Source: Hyphomicrobiales bacterium
GTDB taxonomy: Bacteria > Pseudomonadota > Alphaproteobacteria > Rhizobiales > Xanthobacteraceae
DNA length: 64,000 nt
NCBI GenBank assembly: GCA_017305665.1
Contig: JAFKKH010000019.1
Location: 186,001 to 250,000, forward strand
Reading direction: 5' to 3'
The first letter of the stretch is position 1; the number at the start of each line of letters is the position of its first letter. Shown here in pieces: positions 9,743 to 19,457 of the stretch. The notes beneath the pieces are model-generated. The model was not told where the DNA came from. It saw only the letters and a program-made list of their open reading frames with translations, and did not search any database. The position numbers and the translations under genes were made by a program.

Positions 9743-9773
9743 TGAGCGGGGCCATGGCCCTGCTCTTTTTTTT
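9743..9773 (+). terminator. Strong intrinsic terminator before the globin gene
   Basis: GAGCGGGGCC is followed by the near-perfect complement GGCCCTGCTC (one G-U pair) and a run of eight T. This is a textbook plus-strand intrinsic terminator. No plus-strand gene lies upstream of it within the preceding 440 bases, so it either ends a small RNA or acts as an attenuator in the leader of the globin gene. Confidence 0.8.
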
Positions 9774-9847
9774 CGACGCGATGCGGCTCATCCATTCCGA
9801 CGACGGGGAGCAGCCGGCTGACGAACTTCATTCATCAGAGCTTTGAG

Positions 9848-10213
9848 TTGGCTGCGCAGCGCTGCAGCGATCTGACACCGCTGGTCTACGCACGCCTGTT
9901 TCGCGAACATCCTGAAACACAATCGATGTTTCGCAGCCAGGGCAGCGACCTGGTCAAAGGCTCGATGCTCGCGCTGACGATTGACGCAATGCTGGACTTT
10001 GCCGGCGAGCGCCTCGGCCCCTTCCGGATGATCCCGTGCGAAATTCAATCGCACGATGCCTACGGCACGTCGCCGGAATTGTTCGGCCAATTTTTCGACG
10101 TGATTGCCGCTACCCTTCGAGAAGTTCTTGATTCCGAGTGGTCGTCTGAAATCGACAGCGCTTGGCAAGGTCTGCTGGACGACCTCGATCGCTTCGTGTT
10201 GGATTCGAAGTAG
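9848..10213 (+). CDS. Globin-family protein with unclear N-terminus
   Basis: Single-domain globin, about 121 residues from the TTG at 9848. The segment CSDLTPLVYARLFREHPETQSMF matches globin helices B-C, SMLALTIDAMLDF the E helix with its distal residues, and SHDAYGTSPELFGQFFDVI the F-G region with the proximal His in SHDAYG. The same frame is open back to 9746 and reads as helix A (LTNFIHQSFELAAQ) but contains no ATG or GTG. A separate ATG at 9781 (and 9754, inside the terminator) is one frame off. Either a rare start is used or a frameshift has separated the start from the body. Confidence 0.65.
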   Translation: MAAQRCSDLTPLVYARLFREHPETQSMFRSQGSDLVKGSMLALTIDAMLDFAGERLGPFRMIPCEIQSHDAYGTSPELFGQFFDVIAATLREVLDSEWSSEIDSAWQGLLDDLDRFVLDSK

Positions 10214-10236
10214 CTCACGTTTGAAGGCGAGAACCC

Positions 10237-10452
10237 GTGTTCGACCCCGAGGTTCACAAGGTGAGTTGGCAGCAAGTCGGACGTGTCAGCGAGCCCGGCC
10301 GTTATCTCTTCACGTTCGGCTGGCTAACCATCAAGCCGGAAGATCTCGCGATCTGGCAGCGGTTTCCGGACGCCATTTTCACCCGCGTCATCCAGCCCGC
10401 GGCCGATGACGTCGATGAATTCCAGTTGGGAACATTCGATATCCCGCGATAG
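10237..10452 (+). CDS. Conserved-looking 71-residue hypothetical protein
   Basis: Small acidic protein of unknown function, starting at GTG with GAAGGCGAGA upstream. No signal peptide or membrane segment. It contains FTFGWLTIKPEDLAIWQRFPDA, which reads like a compact folded domain with several Trp residues. It begins 23 bases after the globin stop on the same strand, so the two may be co-transcribed. I do not recognise a family. Confidence 0.55.
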   Translation: MFDPEVHKVSWQQVGRVSEPGRYLFTFGWLTIKPEDLAIWQRFPDAIFTRVIQPAADDVDEFQLGTFDIPR

Positions 10453-10560
10453 ATCGGATGGAACCGGAGCCTCACACCGGTTTGATCCTGCGCCGCTCCC
10501 ATAACGGAACATCCCCATCCACGCGTCGTTGGCCCCGTTCAAGAAGAAGGGAGCAACGGA

Positions 10561-11037
10561 ATGACCCGTGCAAAATATCTCGCCGCCGCGGCGGTGTTGT
10601 CGTCTCTAATCGCATCACCTGTTCTGGCGCGAGACCTGTCGCAGAACGTGAATACGCAAAATGCGGATACAACCTATCAAAATGCGACGTACCGCCAGAG
10701 CGACCGCAGTTACGATCGAAATGGCGTTCGCCATCACAACAGCGGCTTCTGGCCGGGTGATGTCGCCGCAGGCGTGGTTGGCGGCGCCGTAGGCGCAGCG
10801 GGTGCGATCGCAACCGCACCGTTCCGCAACGATGCCTATGACGCATATGCTTACGACGACACGTATGCTTACGATAACGGCGGTCGATACTACTCGAACG
10901 ACGGCCAGCGGGAGGCCATGGATGGCGGTCCGCCGCGCTACAGCAACCCGTACAGCTACTCCGCTCGCAATGGCTTTATCTGCCAGCCAGGCACATCAGT
11001 ACGCCTGGAAGACGGCCAACAGCACCTTTGCCAGTAA
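10561..11037 (+). CDS. Secreted/membrane protein of unknown function, Tyr-Asp rich
   Basis: 158 residues. A Sec signal peptide (cleavage near VLA-RD, residue 24) is followed by a polar Asn/Thr/Gln region and a Gly/Ala-rich hydrophobic stretch of about 25 residues (GDVAAGVVGGAVGAAGAIAT) like glycine-zipper segments. Then comes a repeat-like part rich in Tyr, Asp and Ala (NDAYDAYAYDDTYAYDNG). The end has two cysteines, FICQPG and HLCQ, which may pair. The ATG is preceded by AAGGGAG. An intrinsic terminator follows 33 bases after the stop. The function is unknown; a surface or envelope role is a guess from composition. Confidence 0.75.
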   Translation: MTRAKYLAAAAVLSSLIASPVLARDLSQNVNTQNADTTYQNATYRQSDRSYDRNGVRHHNSGFWPGDVAAGVVGGAVGAAGAIATAPFRNDAYDAYAYDDTYAYDNGGRYYSNDGQREAMDGGPPRYSNPYSYSARNGFICQPGTSVRLEDGQQHLCQ

Positions 11038-11070
11038 AGGTGTGAGCTAGCCGGAATGGGATGGAGCAAG

Positions 11071-11098
11071 GGGCGGCCCGATCGGGTCGCCCTTTTTT
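11071..11098. terminator. Intrinsic terminator between convergent genes
   Basis: GGGCGGCCCGATCGGGTCGCCC followed by six T. The two arms are complementary apart from one G-U pair. It lies between the plus-strand secreted-protein gene and the minus-strand DUF1467 gene. The T-run fits the plus-strand transcript; the hairpin itself could also slow the opposite one. Confidence 0.85.
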
Positions 11099-11104
11099 CT
11101 ACGG

Positions 11105-11380
11105 CTAGATCGGAAGACCCATCAGCCGCGACAGCCGCGCAAGGGTGAACAGGCCGGAATAGTAACCGAGCGCACCGACGCCGTAGATCACTATCGAAAT
11201 GATCGTGGTCCAAATCAGCTTGCGAAGCATCAACGCCTTCACCGGCGCTCCCGGATCGGTACCCGGCGGTGCCTCGCCATCCTCATGCTGGCTGCGCACA
11301 CCGAACGGCAGCGTGAGAAACAGCGTGATCCACCAGATCACGAAATAGATGGCCAGAGCAGACGAGATTGCGTACGCCAT
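11105..11380 (-). CDS. DUF1467 family membrane protein
   Basis: 91 residues with two transmembrane helices (about 8-26 and 57-77). The sequence FVIWWITLFLTLPFGVRSQ followed by PPGTDPGAP is the family signature of DUF1467, small inner-membrane proteins common in alphaproteobacteria. It lies nine bases after the methylmalonyl-CoA epimerase gene and is the last gene of the series beginning with nuoA. In many relatives the next gene is proS; here proS lies about 7 kb further on, beyond the copper genes. Its function is unknown. Confidence 0.88.
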   Translation of the reverse strand: MAYAISSALAIYFVIWWITLFLTLPFGVRSQHEDGEAPPGTDPGAPVKALMLRKLIWTTIISIVIYGVGALGYYSGLFTLARLSRLMGLPI

Positions 11381-11389
11381 CGGAAATCC

Positions 11390-11794
11390 TCAGGACTGCT
11401 CGATTTCCACCAGCGCGCCGGAGAAGTCCTTCGGATGCAGAAATAGCACCGGCTTGCCGTGCGCGCCAATCTTGGGTTCGCCATCGCCGAGCACGCGCGC
11501 GCCTTCCTTGATCAGCGTGTCACGCGCCGCGATGATATCGGGGACCTCGTAGCAGATGTGGTGAATGCCGCCGTCGGCGTTGCGTTCGACGAATTTCGCG
11601 ATCGGCGAATTCTCACCCAGCGGCTGGATGAATTCGATCTTGGTGTTCGGCAGCGTCGCAAACACGGTGATCACGCCATGCTCGGGCAACGGCACGGCGG
11701 CAGAGATCTCCGCGCCAAAGGCCGTGCCATAAATCCTGGCGGCCTGTTCGGCGTCCTTGACGGCGATTGCCACGTGATTGAGCCGGCCCAGCAT
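11390..11794 (-). CDS. mce: Methylmalonyl-CoA epimerase
   Basis: Interconverts (S)- and (R)-methylmalonyl-CoA in the propionyl-CoA to succinyl-CoA route. About 134 residues, a vicinal-oxygen-chelate (glyoxalase-like) fold with metal ligands in LNHVAIAV, GIHHICYEV and the C-terminal LVEIEQ. ATG at 11794 is chosen because GGAGAAAG precedes it; a start five codons earlier is less likely. It lies 134 bases after the RNase J gene and directly before DUF1467 on the same strand. Confidence 0.92.
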   Translation of the reverse strand: MLGRLNHVAIAVKDAEQAARIYGTAFGAEISAAVPLPEHGVITVFATLPNTKIEFIQPLGENSPIAKFVERNADGGIHHICYEVPDIIAARDTLIKEGARVLGDGEPKIGAHGKPVLFLHPKDFSGALVEIEQS

Positions 11795-11928
11795 TATCTT
11801 TCTCCGCAATATCCAATGGTTCGGTTTCGAGACCTGAAATGGCTCACGTCAAGCCATGCCGCTCGTGTCCTGAATCCGAAATTCGCCTCGTTATGCAGTG
11901 ACTTCCAGCGAATTTCTGAACCACCACA

Positions 11929-13602
11929 CTAGACCTCCAGAACGTGAACATAGCAGAGCGGCTTCTTGCCCCACTCGTTCGCAACCGTCGACCGCACGGC
12001 GCGGCGAACGGATTCCGCCAGCGCATCCGGATCGCGCCGCCGCGCGCGCGGCAACGTCTCGACGGTCGATACCACCGCATCGAAAACGATGTCGTCAAGC
12101 TCTTCGCCTGCCATGTTCTTCTCGGGGATGCCGACCAGATCGATTTCCGGATCGTCCGCCATCTCGCCCTTGTCCGTCACGGCAATCGCAACGAAAACGC
12201 AGCCCGCAAACGCCATGCGCCGCCGCTCGACGACCGCGCGCGATTTCGAGTCCTCGAGGATCGCGCCGTCCTTGTAAAGCCGCCCCGACGGAAGTTCATC
12301 GATAATGGCGGGATCGCCGGGACCGAGCCGGACCAGATCGCCATCCTTGCAGATCAAAACTTTTGGCACGCCCGCCGCGCGCGCGAGACGCGCGTGCTCC
12401 GACAAATGCAGGGCTTCGCCGTGGACCGGGATCAGCAACTGCGGGCGAACCCATGAAATCATGTCGCGCAATTCATCGCGGCGCGGATGTCCGGACACAT
12501 GGACCAGTTGAGTGCGATCGGTAATCACCTCGACGCCCTGCACCACCAGGCTGTTGATGATCGAGCCGACCGCCTTCTCGTTGCCGGGGATCGTCCGCGA
12601 CGAGAAGATCACCGTATCGCCCTTGTTCAGGGTGATCTGCGGATGGTCGTCCCTGGCAATTCGCGCCAGCGCGGCACGCGGCTCGCCCTGACTGCCCGTG
12701 CACAGGGCCAGCACCTTGTCCGCCGGCAGATGGCCATAGACATCGGTGGAGCGAAAATTCTGAACGCCGTCCAGATGTCCGGTCTCGCGCGCTACCTGCA
12801 CCACGCGCTCCATGGCACGGCCCACCACGACAACCTCCCGCCCCGCCTCCCGCGCGGCATCGGCCACGGAACGCAGCCTTCCGACATTCGAGGCGAACGT
12901 TGTGACGGCGACGCGCCCCTTCGCGGCCTTCACCAATTCCGCGATGGTACGTGCGACTTCGGTTTCGGACGGCGAACGCCCCTCGCGGACTGCATTGGTG
13001 GAGTCGCCGATCAGCGCGAGGACGCCTTCGTCACCCAGTTCACGCAACCGCCGTTCGTCGGTCGGGGCTCCGGTGACCGGGGTCGGATCGATCTTCCAAT
13101 CGCCGGTATGCAGGACGGTGCCGACATCGGTATGAATCGCCAGCGCATGGGATTCCGGAATTGAATGCGCGACCGGAATGAACTCGACACTGAACGGACC
13201 GAGATCGACCCGGCCGCCCGACGGCACCACGGTGATCGGGATCTCCGGTGGATTGCGTTCGGCCGCGCACTTCGCCTCGAACAGGGCGGCACTGAACTTC
13301 GTCGCGTAGATCGGACATTTCAGCCGCGGCCAGAGATCGATGATGGCGCCGAAGTGATCCTCATGCGCATGGGTGAGCACGAGACCGACGAGGTTCTTTC
13401 GTTCCTTCTCGAGAAATCCGATGTCGGGCATGATAAGGTCGATACCCGGCAAGTGCTCCTCGTCGCCGAAGGACACGCCGAGGTCGACCGCGAGCCAGCT
13501 TCGCTGGTGGCGGTTGCCGAGGCCGTAGATCGACAGGTTCATGCCGATCTCGCCCACGCCTCCGAGCGGAGCAAATGTCAGTTCATCGGGCCGCGCCATC
13601 AC
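11929..13602 (-). CDS. rnj: Ribonuclease J
   Basis: Metallo-beta-lactamase-fold RNase with 5'-to-3' exonuclease and endonuclease activity, involved in rRNA and mRNA processing. 557 residues, normal for RNase J. The zinc motif HAHEDH is at about residues 79-84 (VLTHAHEDHFGA). Further ligands are in PVAHSIPES and HTGDWK. The beta-CASP part includes CTGSQGEP and the later HVSGHPRRDE and HGEALHL. A C-terminal dimerisation domain covers about the last 100 residues. Its start overlaps the birA stop by four bases (ATGA), so it is co-translated with the end of the nuo operon. Confidence 0.95.
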   Translation of the reverse strand: MMARPDELTFAPLGGVGEIGMNLSIYGLGNRHQRSWLAVDLGVSFGDEEHLPGIDLIMPDIGFLEKERKNLVGLVLTHAHEDHFGAIIDLWPRLKCPIYATKFSAALFEAKCAAERNPPEIPITVVPSGGRVDLGPFSVEFIPVAHSIPESHALAIHTDVGTVLHTGDWKIDPTPVTGAPTDERRLRELGDEGVLALIGDSTNAVREGRSPSETEVARTIAELVKAAKGRVAVTTFASNVGRLRSVADAAREAGREVVVVGRAMERVVQVARETGHLDGVQNFRSTDVYGHLPADKVLALCTGSQGEPRAALARIARDDHPQITLNKGDTVIFSSRTIPGNEKAVGSIINSLVVQGVEVITDRTQLVHVSGHPRRDELRDMISWVRPQLLIPVHGEALHLSEHARLARAAGVPKVLICKDGDLVRLGPGDPAIIDELPSGRLYKDGAILEDSKSRAVVERRRMAFAGCVFVAIAVTDKGEMADDPEIDLVGIPEKNMAGEELDDIVFDAVVSTVETLPRARRRDPDALAESVRRAVRSTVANEWGKKPLCYVHVLEV

Positions 13603-14411
13603 GCTGCTCCCATGGATGCCGCCGTGCCGAAATACACGTCCCCGGCCGAAACCGGCATCCGCTTGCCGTCGGGCCTCACAACGATCATGCAGCCGGTCTC
13701 GTCGATGGTGTCGAACAGGCCCGATATGGCAGACGGTCCGGACTGAATTGAGACGGGCTGACCGAGCCCCACCGCGTGATCCAGCCAGAGGCGCCGGATT
13801 TCGCCAAAGCCGCGCCCCTTGTCCCAGATGCCGCGAAACTCGGTCCAGGCTTCGGCCAGCGCGCGAAACAGGTCTTCGGCGCCGATATCGATGCCGAGGC
13901 CCCGCAGCGAGGCCGCCGGATATGGCGTCCCCTCGGGCGCCGCCACCACATTCGTGCCGATGCCGACGACGACGGCGAGGTGATCCTGGGCCACCGCTTC
14001 AGCTTCCAGCAATATCCCGGCGAGTTTCTTGCGGCCCGCCAAAACATCGTTCGGCCATTTCAAGCCAAACGTCATGTCCTCGGACTCCGGAGACCTCATC
14101 CGCGCCTCGACGCTGATCGTCCGCAACGCGGCCTCGAGGGCGACGCCGGCAGCAAAGCCGAGCGTCGCCGCAACGGCTGGGGCAACATCGATCACTTCAA
14201 GAATGCTGCTCGCGAGGTTGCCGCGGGGCGCGACCCAGGTCCGCTGCCGCCGGCCACGTCCGGCGGTCTGTTCGGTCGTGACAAACCAGCAAGGCCCTGC
14301 CTCGCCGGCGCGCGCCTGCGTGAGCGCCTCGGCGTTCGTCGAGCCAATGCTGTCAAAGGCAGCGAGCCGGTATCCTGCGGATGTGGCCCGCGGCCCCAGC
14401 GAGAATGCCAT
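13599..14411 (-). CDS. birA: Biotin--[acetyl-CoA-carboxylase] ligase, no DNA-binding domain
   Basis: Attaches biotin to the carboxyl carrier protein. 270 residues. The biotin/ATP loop GRGRRQRTW (GRGRxGRxW class) is near residues 71-79 and the conserved KWPNDVL near 137-143. The N-terminal winged-helix repressor domain of E. coli BirA is absent, so this is a ligase only and cannot act as a biotin repressor by itself. It abuts the nuoN stop codon (next base) and overlaps rnj by four bases; such coupling to nuoN is common in alphaproteobacteria. Confidence 0.93.
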   Translation of the reverse strand: MAFSLGPRATSAGYRLAAFDSIGSTNAEALTQARAGEAGPCWFVTTEQTAGRGRRQRTWVAPRGNLASSILEVIDVAPAVAATLGFAAGVALEAALRTISVEARMRSPESEDMTFGLKWPNDVLAGRKKLAGILLEAEAVAQDHLAVVVGIGTNVVAAPEGTPYPAASLRGLGIDIGAEDLFRALAEAWTEFRGIWDKGRGFGEIRRLWLDHAVGLGQPVSIQSGPSAISGLFDTIDETGCMIVVRPDGKRMPVSAGDVYFGTAASMGAA

Positions 14412-15845
14412 CTAGAACAGTGACTTCGCAGCGGCTGTCGCGGCGCTGACCAACGGCCCCGGATAGACGAAGAACAGGATGTTGAAGAGGCCCGCGACCG
14501 CAAGCACGGTGCGCAGCTCCACGCGGACGTTATCGACCCTCCCCGCAGGCTGGTCGAAATACATCACCTTGATGATCATCAGATAATAATAGGCGCCGAT
14601 CACGCTGGTCAGCACGCCGATCACGGAAAGCGTAAACAGTCCGGCCTTGATCGCCGCCACGAACACATAGAATTTTGCGAAGAAACCGGCGAGCGGAGGA
14701 ATGCCGGCCAGCGAGAACAGCAGCATGGCAAAAAAGAACGCCAGCACAGGATTGGTTCGCGACAGACCGGCGAAGTCGCTGATCTGTTCGAACGCTTGCC
14801 CCTTGCGCTTCAAGGCGAGGATGAATGCGAACGAACCGAGCGTCATCGCGACATAGATCGCGATGTAGACCAGCACGCCCTGCGCGCCTTCCACCGTTCC
14901 CGCCGCCAGTCCGACCAAGGCAAAGCCCATATGGCCGATCGACGAATAGGCCATCAGGCGCTTGATGTTGGTCTGGCCGATCGCGGCAAACGAGCCCAGC
15001 GCCATCGATGCGATCGAGACGAACACGATGATCTGCTGCCAGTCATGGGTGACGCCGGGGAACGCGGTGAGCAGCACGCGGACCAGAACGGCCATGGCTG
15101 CAACCTTCGGGGCTGACGCGAAGAACGCCGTGACCGGAGTCGGCGCGCCCTCATAAACGTCGGGCGTCCACATGTGGAACGGAACGATCGAAATCTTGAA
15201 GCACAGCCCGACCAGCAGGAACACGATGCCGAAGAGAACCCCGATGCTGCCGATTTTTGCCTGGGCCGCGATGCCGGCGAAGCTGACCGTGCCGGTGAAG
15301 CCGTAGATCAGTGAGGCGCCGTAGAGCATCATGCCCGACGACAGTGCGCCAAGGACGAAATACTTCAGACCTGCTTCCGTCGATTTGGCGTTATCGCGAT
15401 GGCTCGCGGCAACCACGTAGAGCGCAAGGCTCATCAGTTCGTAGCCGATATAGAACATGATGAGGTCGGTGGCCGAAATCAGCACCATCATGCCGACGGT
15501 CGAGAGCGTCACCAGAATGGAATATTCGAAGATCTTGGCCTGCTCGGCGAGGAAGCCGCGCGACAGGATCAGGGTGACGATGGAGCCGATCAGCGCCAGG
15601 GTTTTCAGGAAACGGGCATAGTCATCGACAATGAAGCTGCCGCCGAAGGTCACCAGCTTGCCGTGCGGAAGTGTCCACTCAAGAATGCCGGCCACGACAA
15701 GAAGACAAATCGCAAGCACGGTCACCGCGCCTCGCGCCTCCTGACCGCGCCAGGCGCCGACCATCAGCAGGATCATGGCGCCGACCGCGAGCACGATCTC
15801 CGGCAGCACGGGGAGCAGTTGATATCCGGCGGTCTCAAACGTCAT
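14412..15845 (-). CDS. nuoN: NADH-quinone oxidoreductase subunit N
   Basis: Antiporter-like membrane subunit of complex I that carries one proton channel. 477 residues with about 14 transmembrane helices. The key half-channel residues are visible: a Glu in IGYELMSLALY and lysines in ALKYFVLGA-type context (AGLKYFVLG) and NIKRLMAYSSIGHMG. It is the last nuo gene, 24 bases after nuoM, and is followed without a gap by birA. Confidence 0.96.
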   Translation of the reverse strand: MTFETAGYQLLPVLPEIVLAVGAMILLMVGAWRGQEARGAVTVLAICLLVVAGILEWTLPHGKLVTFGGSFIVDDYARFLKTLALIGSIVTLILSRGFLAEQAKIFEYSILVTLSTVGMMVLISATDLIMFYIGYELMSLALYVVAASHRDNAKSTEAGLKYFVLGALSSGMMLYGASLIYGFTGTVSFAGIAAQAKIGSIGVLFGIVFLLVGLCFKISIVPFHMWTPDVYEGAPTPVTAFFASAPKVAAMAVLVRVLLTAFPGVTHDWQQIIVFVSIASMALGSFAAIGQTNIKRLMAYSSIGHMGFALVGLAAGTVEGAQGVLVYIAIYVAMTLGSFAFILALKRKGQAFEQISDFAGLSRTNPVLAFFFAMLLFSLAGIPPLAGFFAKFYVFVAAIKAGLFTLSVIGVLTSVIGAYYYLMIIKVMYFDQPAGRVDNVRVELRTVLAVAGLFNILFFVYPGPLVSAATAAAKSLF

Positions 15846-15869
15846 AGCTGAAATCCCTGACCTGCCGCT

Positions 15870-17381
15870 TTAGTGCAGCAGCGAGGCCGCCTTGATGGCG
15901 GACGTCGCGGTTGCATAGTTGTTGACGAGAAGCTGTACCGATGCTGCCGAGATATCCAGCACCGGTTTCGGATAAACGCCGAACAGAATGGTGAGGATCA
16001 CGAGCGGCGCCAGCGTCAGGCCCTCGCGAAACGTGAGGTCCTTGATGGTGGCGAGCGACGGCTTCACCAGCGCGCCGAATACCACCTTCCGATAGAGCCA
16101 CAGCGCATAGGCTGCCGACAGGATGACGCCGGTGGTGGCGACGAACGCAGTCGGAATCGAGACCTTGAATGTGCCGATCAGGCTGAGGAATTCGCCGACG
16201 AACCCGGAGGTGCCGGGCAACCCGACATTGGCCATGGTGAACACCAGGAAGACCAGCGCGTAGAGCGGCATCCGGTTGACGAGGCCGCCATAGGCCGCGA
16301 TCTCGCGGGTGTGCAGGCGGTCGTAGACCACGCCGACGCAGAGGAACAGCGCGCCCGAGACGATGCCGTGCGAGATCATCTGGAACACGCCGCCGGCAAC
16401 GCCCTGCATGGTGCCGGCGAAAATGCCCATGGTCACGAAGCCCATATGCGCGACGGACGAATAAGCGATCAGCTTCTTCATGTCGTCCTGCATCAGCGCG
16501 ACCAGCGAGGTGTAGACGATGGCGACCGTGGAGAGCGTGAAGATCAGCGGCGCGAAGTCGTGCGACGCCAGCGGGAACATCGGCAGCGAGAAGCGCAGGA
16601 AGCCGTAGCCGCCCATCTTCAACAGGATCGCGGCGAGGATCACCGATCCCGCTGTCGGCGCCTCCACGTGCGCGTCCGGCAGCCAGGTGTGCACCGGCCA
16701 CATCGGCATCTTCACCGCGAAGGACGCGAAGAATGCCAGCCAAGCCCAGGTCTGCAAGTTGCGCGGCACCGCCGTATGCATCAGCGTCGGGATATCGGTC
16801 GTGCCGGCGTTCCAGTAGAGCGCCATGATCGCCAACAACATCAGGACCGAGCCGAGCAGCGTGTAAAGGAAGAACTTGAAGCTCGCATAGACCCGGCGCG
16901 GACCACCCCAGACACCGATGATCAGGAACATCGGGATCAGGCCGCCCTCGAAGAACAGATAGAACAGCACGAGATCGAGCGCCGAGAACGTGCCGACCAT
17001 CAGCGTTTCCAGCACCAGGAACGCCATCATGTATTCCGGCACGCGCTGCGAGATCGCCCGCCAACTCGCGATGATACAGAACGGCAGCAATGCGGTCGTC
17101 AGGATCACGAACGGCAGCGAGATGCCGTCGACACCCATATGATAGCGAATGCCGGCCGCCAGCCAGTCCGTCTTCTCGACAAATTGGAAGTCGGTGCTGG
17201 TGGGGTCGAAGCGTGCGATCAGGATCAGCGAGACCGCGAACGTCACGATCGTCGTCCACAACGCGATCCAGCGCGCGGTGCGGTTGGCGGCTTCGTCGCC
17301 GCCGCGCGCCAGCAACCAGACCAGCAGCGCGCCAAACAGCGGCAGGAACGTGACGACAGAGAGGATCGGCCAGGTCGTCAT
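15870..17381 (-). CDS. nuoM: NADH-quinone oxidoreductase subunit M
   Basis: Second antiporter-like proton-channel subunit of complex I. 503 residues and about 14 membrane helices. Characteristic parts are [19 protein letters not shown] with the essential Glu, [22 protein letters not shown] with the broken-helix His, and [17 protein letters not shown] with the channel Lys. It begins one base after the nuoL stop. No deviation from the family is apparent. Confidence 0.97.
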   Translation of the reverse strand: MTTWPILSVVTFLPLFGALLVWLLARGGDEAANRTARWIALWTTIVTFAVSLILIARFDPTSTDFQFVEKTDWLAAGIRYHMGVDGISLPFVILTTALLPFCIIASWRAISQRVPEYMMAFLVLETLMVGTFSALDLVLFYLFFEGGLIPMFLIIGVWGGPRRVYASFKFFLYTLLGSVLMLLAIMALYWNAGTTDIPTLMHTAVPRNLQTWAWLAFFASFAVKMPMWPVHTWLPDAHVEAPTAGSVILAAILLKMGGYGFLRFSLPMFPLASHDFAPLIFTLSTVAIVYTSLVALMQDDMKKLIAYSSVAHMGFVTMGIFAGTMQGVAGGVFQMISHGIVSGALFLCVGVVYDRLHTREIAAYGGLVNRMPLYALVFLVFTMANVGLPGTSGFVGEFLSLIGTFKVSIPTAFVATTGVILSAAYALWLYRKVVFGALVKPSLATIKDLTFREGLTLAPLVILTILFGVYPKPVLDISAASVQLLVNNYATATSAIKAASLLH

Positions 17382-17382
17382 C

Positions 17383-19449
17383 TTACTGGGCCCCCACGCC
17401 GAACATGAACCAGGTGATCAAGCCTGCGACGCCGATCAGCATCGCGAAGGCATAGTGATAGAGATAGCCCGTCTGCAGCTTGACGACATTGCGGGTGACA
17501 TCCAGCACCCGCGCCGAGATGCCATCCGGACCAAAGCCGTCGATGACGAAGCCGTCGCCTTTCTTCCAAAGGAAGCGGCCGATCCACTTCGCGGGACGCA
17601 CGAAGATCAGGTCGTAGAGCTCGTCAAAATACCATTTGTTGAGCAGGAACTGGTAGAGCATCTGGTGCTGACGCGCGAGCTCGACCGGCAGGTACGGCCG
17701 GCGGATATAGAACAGCCACGCGATCACAAATCCCACAATCATCATCGCGGTCGGCATGAAGCCGATCCACTCGGGAATATGATGCATTTCCTCGATGATG
17801 CCGGGATGCATCTTCACAGATCCCCGGAAGAACTCCTCGATCCCGTGACCAGCGAACAGCTCCTTGAACGGGAAGCCCGCGAGGATCGAACCGGCCGCGA
17901 GAACGCCGATCGGGATCAGCATCCAGATCGGGCTTTCGTGCGCGGCCTCGTAATGCTTCCGGTCATGCGGCTCGCCGTGGAAGGTCTTGAAAATCAGACG
18001 CCACGAATAGAACGAGGTCAGGCCGGCCGCGATCACCGTCATCAGGAAGCCGTAGAACGCGAACGGGTTTTGGGACACGAACGCGGACTCGATGATCGCA
18101 TCCTTGGAGAAATAACCCGCGGTCAACGGGAAACCGGTCAGTGCCAGCGTGCCGATCACCATCACGATGTAGGTGTACGGGATCTTGTCCTTCAGGCCGC
18201 CCATGTTGCGGATGTCCTGCTCGTGATGCATCGCGTAGATCACGGAGCCGGAACCCAAGAACAGCAGCGCCTTGAAGAAGGCGTGCGTGAACAGATGGAA
18301 CATGCCGACCGAATAGGCCCCTGCTCCCATCGCCACGAACATGTAGCCGAGCTGCGAACAGGTCGAATACGCGACGATGCGCTTGATGTCGTTCTGCACG
18401 AGGCCGATCGTCGCTGCGAAGAACGCCGTGGTCGCGCCGATGAACATCACGAATGCCTGCGCGTTCGGCGCCAGCTCGAACAGCGGTGACAGCCGCGCCA
18501 CCATGAACACGCCGGCGGTCACCATGGTCGCGGCATGGATCAGCGCCGACACCGGCGTCGGGCCTTCCATGGCGTCCGGCAGCCAGGTGTGCAGCAGGAA
18601 CTGAGCCGACTTGCCCATCGCGCCCATGAACAACAGCAGGCAGGTCAACGTCAGGGCATCGACATTCCAGAACAGGAAATGGATCGTCTTGCCGGTCAGG
18701 CCGGGAGCCGCGTTGAAGATGGTGTCAAAATCGGTCGAGCCAATCAGCATGAACACCGCGAAGATGCCAAGCGAGAAGCCGAAGTCGCCGACGCGGTTGA
18801 CCACGAACGCCTTGATCGCAGCCGCGTTCGCCGACGGCTTCTGGTACCAGAAGCCGATCAACAGATAGCTCGCCAGACCGACGCCTTCCCAGCCGAAGAA
18901 CAACTGAACAAGGTTGTCCGAGGTCACCAGCATCAGCATCGCGAAGGTGAACAGCGACAGATACCCAAAAAAGCGCGGTCGGTTCGGATCTTCGTCCATG
19001 TAGCCGATGGAATAGAAATGGACGAGCGAGGACACCGTCGTGACCACCACCAACATGACCGCGGTCAGCGTATCGACCCGCAGCGACCACGCGACCTGCA
19101 GGTCGCCGGAGTTGATCCATGGCAGCAGCGCGATACGGATGTCGTGATGCATGAATCCGACATCGACGAAATTGATCCAGGACAGCACCGCCGAAACGAT
19201 CAGCAAGCCGGTCGTGATCAACTCCGCCGCGCGGGACCCCGCGGCGGCCGGTTCAACCGGGCCGTGGCCGTGATCGTCGTGCCCATGATCATCATGAGCA
19301 TCGGACGCGTGAGCATGACCGTGATCGTGACCGTCGCCATGGCCTTCCACGGTGTCGCCGCTCGGGTTGCGCGCATGCGCGCCCACCAGCGCGATCAATC
19401 CAGCGAGGATCGCGCCAATCAGCGGCAGAAAGACAATTGCCTGGATCAT
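17383..19449 (-). CDS. nuoL: NADH-quinone oxidoreductase subunit L with His-rich loop
   Basis: Distal antiporter-like subunit of complex I with the long lateral helix; 688 residues, longer than the E. coli protein (about 613). Normal family landmarks are present: [56 protein letters not shown]. Unusual is an insert between the first two helices, about residues 36-63, with ten His and seven Asp alternating with Gly. Such a stretch could bind zinc, nickel or copper. It lies eight bases after nuoK. Confidence 0.96.
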   Translation of the reverse strand: MIQAIVFLPLIGAILAGLIALVGAHARNPSGDTVEGHGDGHDHGHAHASDAHDDHGHDDHGHGPVEPAAAGSRAAELITTGLLIVSAVLSWINFVDVGFMHHDIRIALLPWINSGDLQVAWSLRVDTLTAVMLVVVTTVSSLVHFYSIGYMDEDPNRPRFFGYLSLFTFAMLMLVTSDNLVQLFFGWEGVGLASYLLIGFWYQKPSANAAAIKAFVVNRVGDFGFSLGIFAVFMLIGSTDFDTIFNAAPGLTGKTIHFLFWNVDALTLTCLLLFMGAMGKSAQFLLHTWLPDAMEGPTPVSALIHAATMVTAGVFMVARLSPLFELAPNAQAFVMFIGATTAFFAATIGLVQNDIKRIVAYSTCSQLGYMFVAMGAGAYSVGMFHLFTHAFFKALLFLGSGSVIYAMHHEQDIRNMGGLKDKIPYTYIVMVIGTLALTGFPLTAGYFSKDAIIESAFVSQNPFAFYGFLMTVIAAGLTSFYSWRLIFKTFHGEPHDRKHYEAAHESPIWMLIPIGVLAAGSILAGFPFKELFAGHGIEEFFRGSVKMHPGIIEEMHHIPEWIGFMPTAMMIVGFVIAWLFYIRRPYLPVELARQHQMLYQFLLNKWYFDELYDLIFVRPAKWIGRFLWKKGDGFVIDGFGPDGISARVLDVTRNVVKLQTGYLYHYAFAMLIGVAGLITWFMFGVGAQ

Positions 19450-19457
19450 GGCGCGTA

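Noticed and set aside
15873-17408. 511-codon plus-strand frame antisense to nuoM
   Set aside because: Composition is Arg/Gln/His/Asp only, exactly opposite to a certain nuoM gene; no ribosome-binding site.
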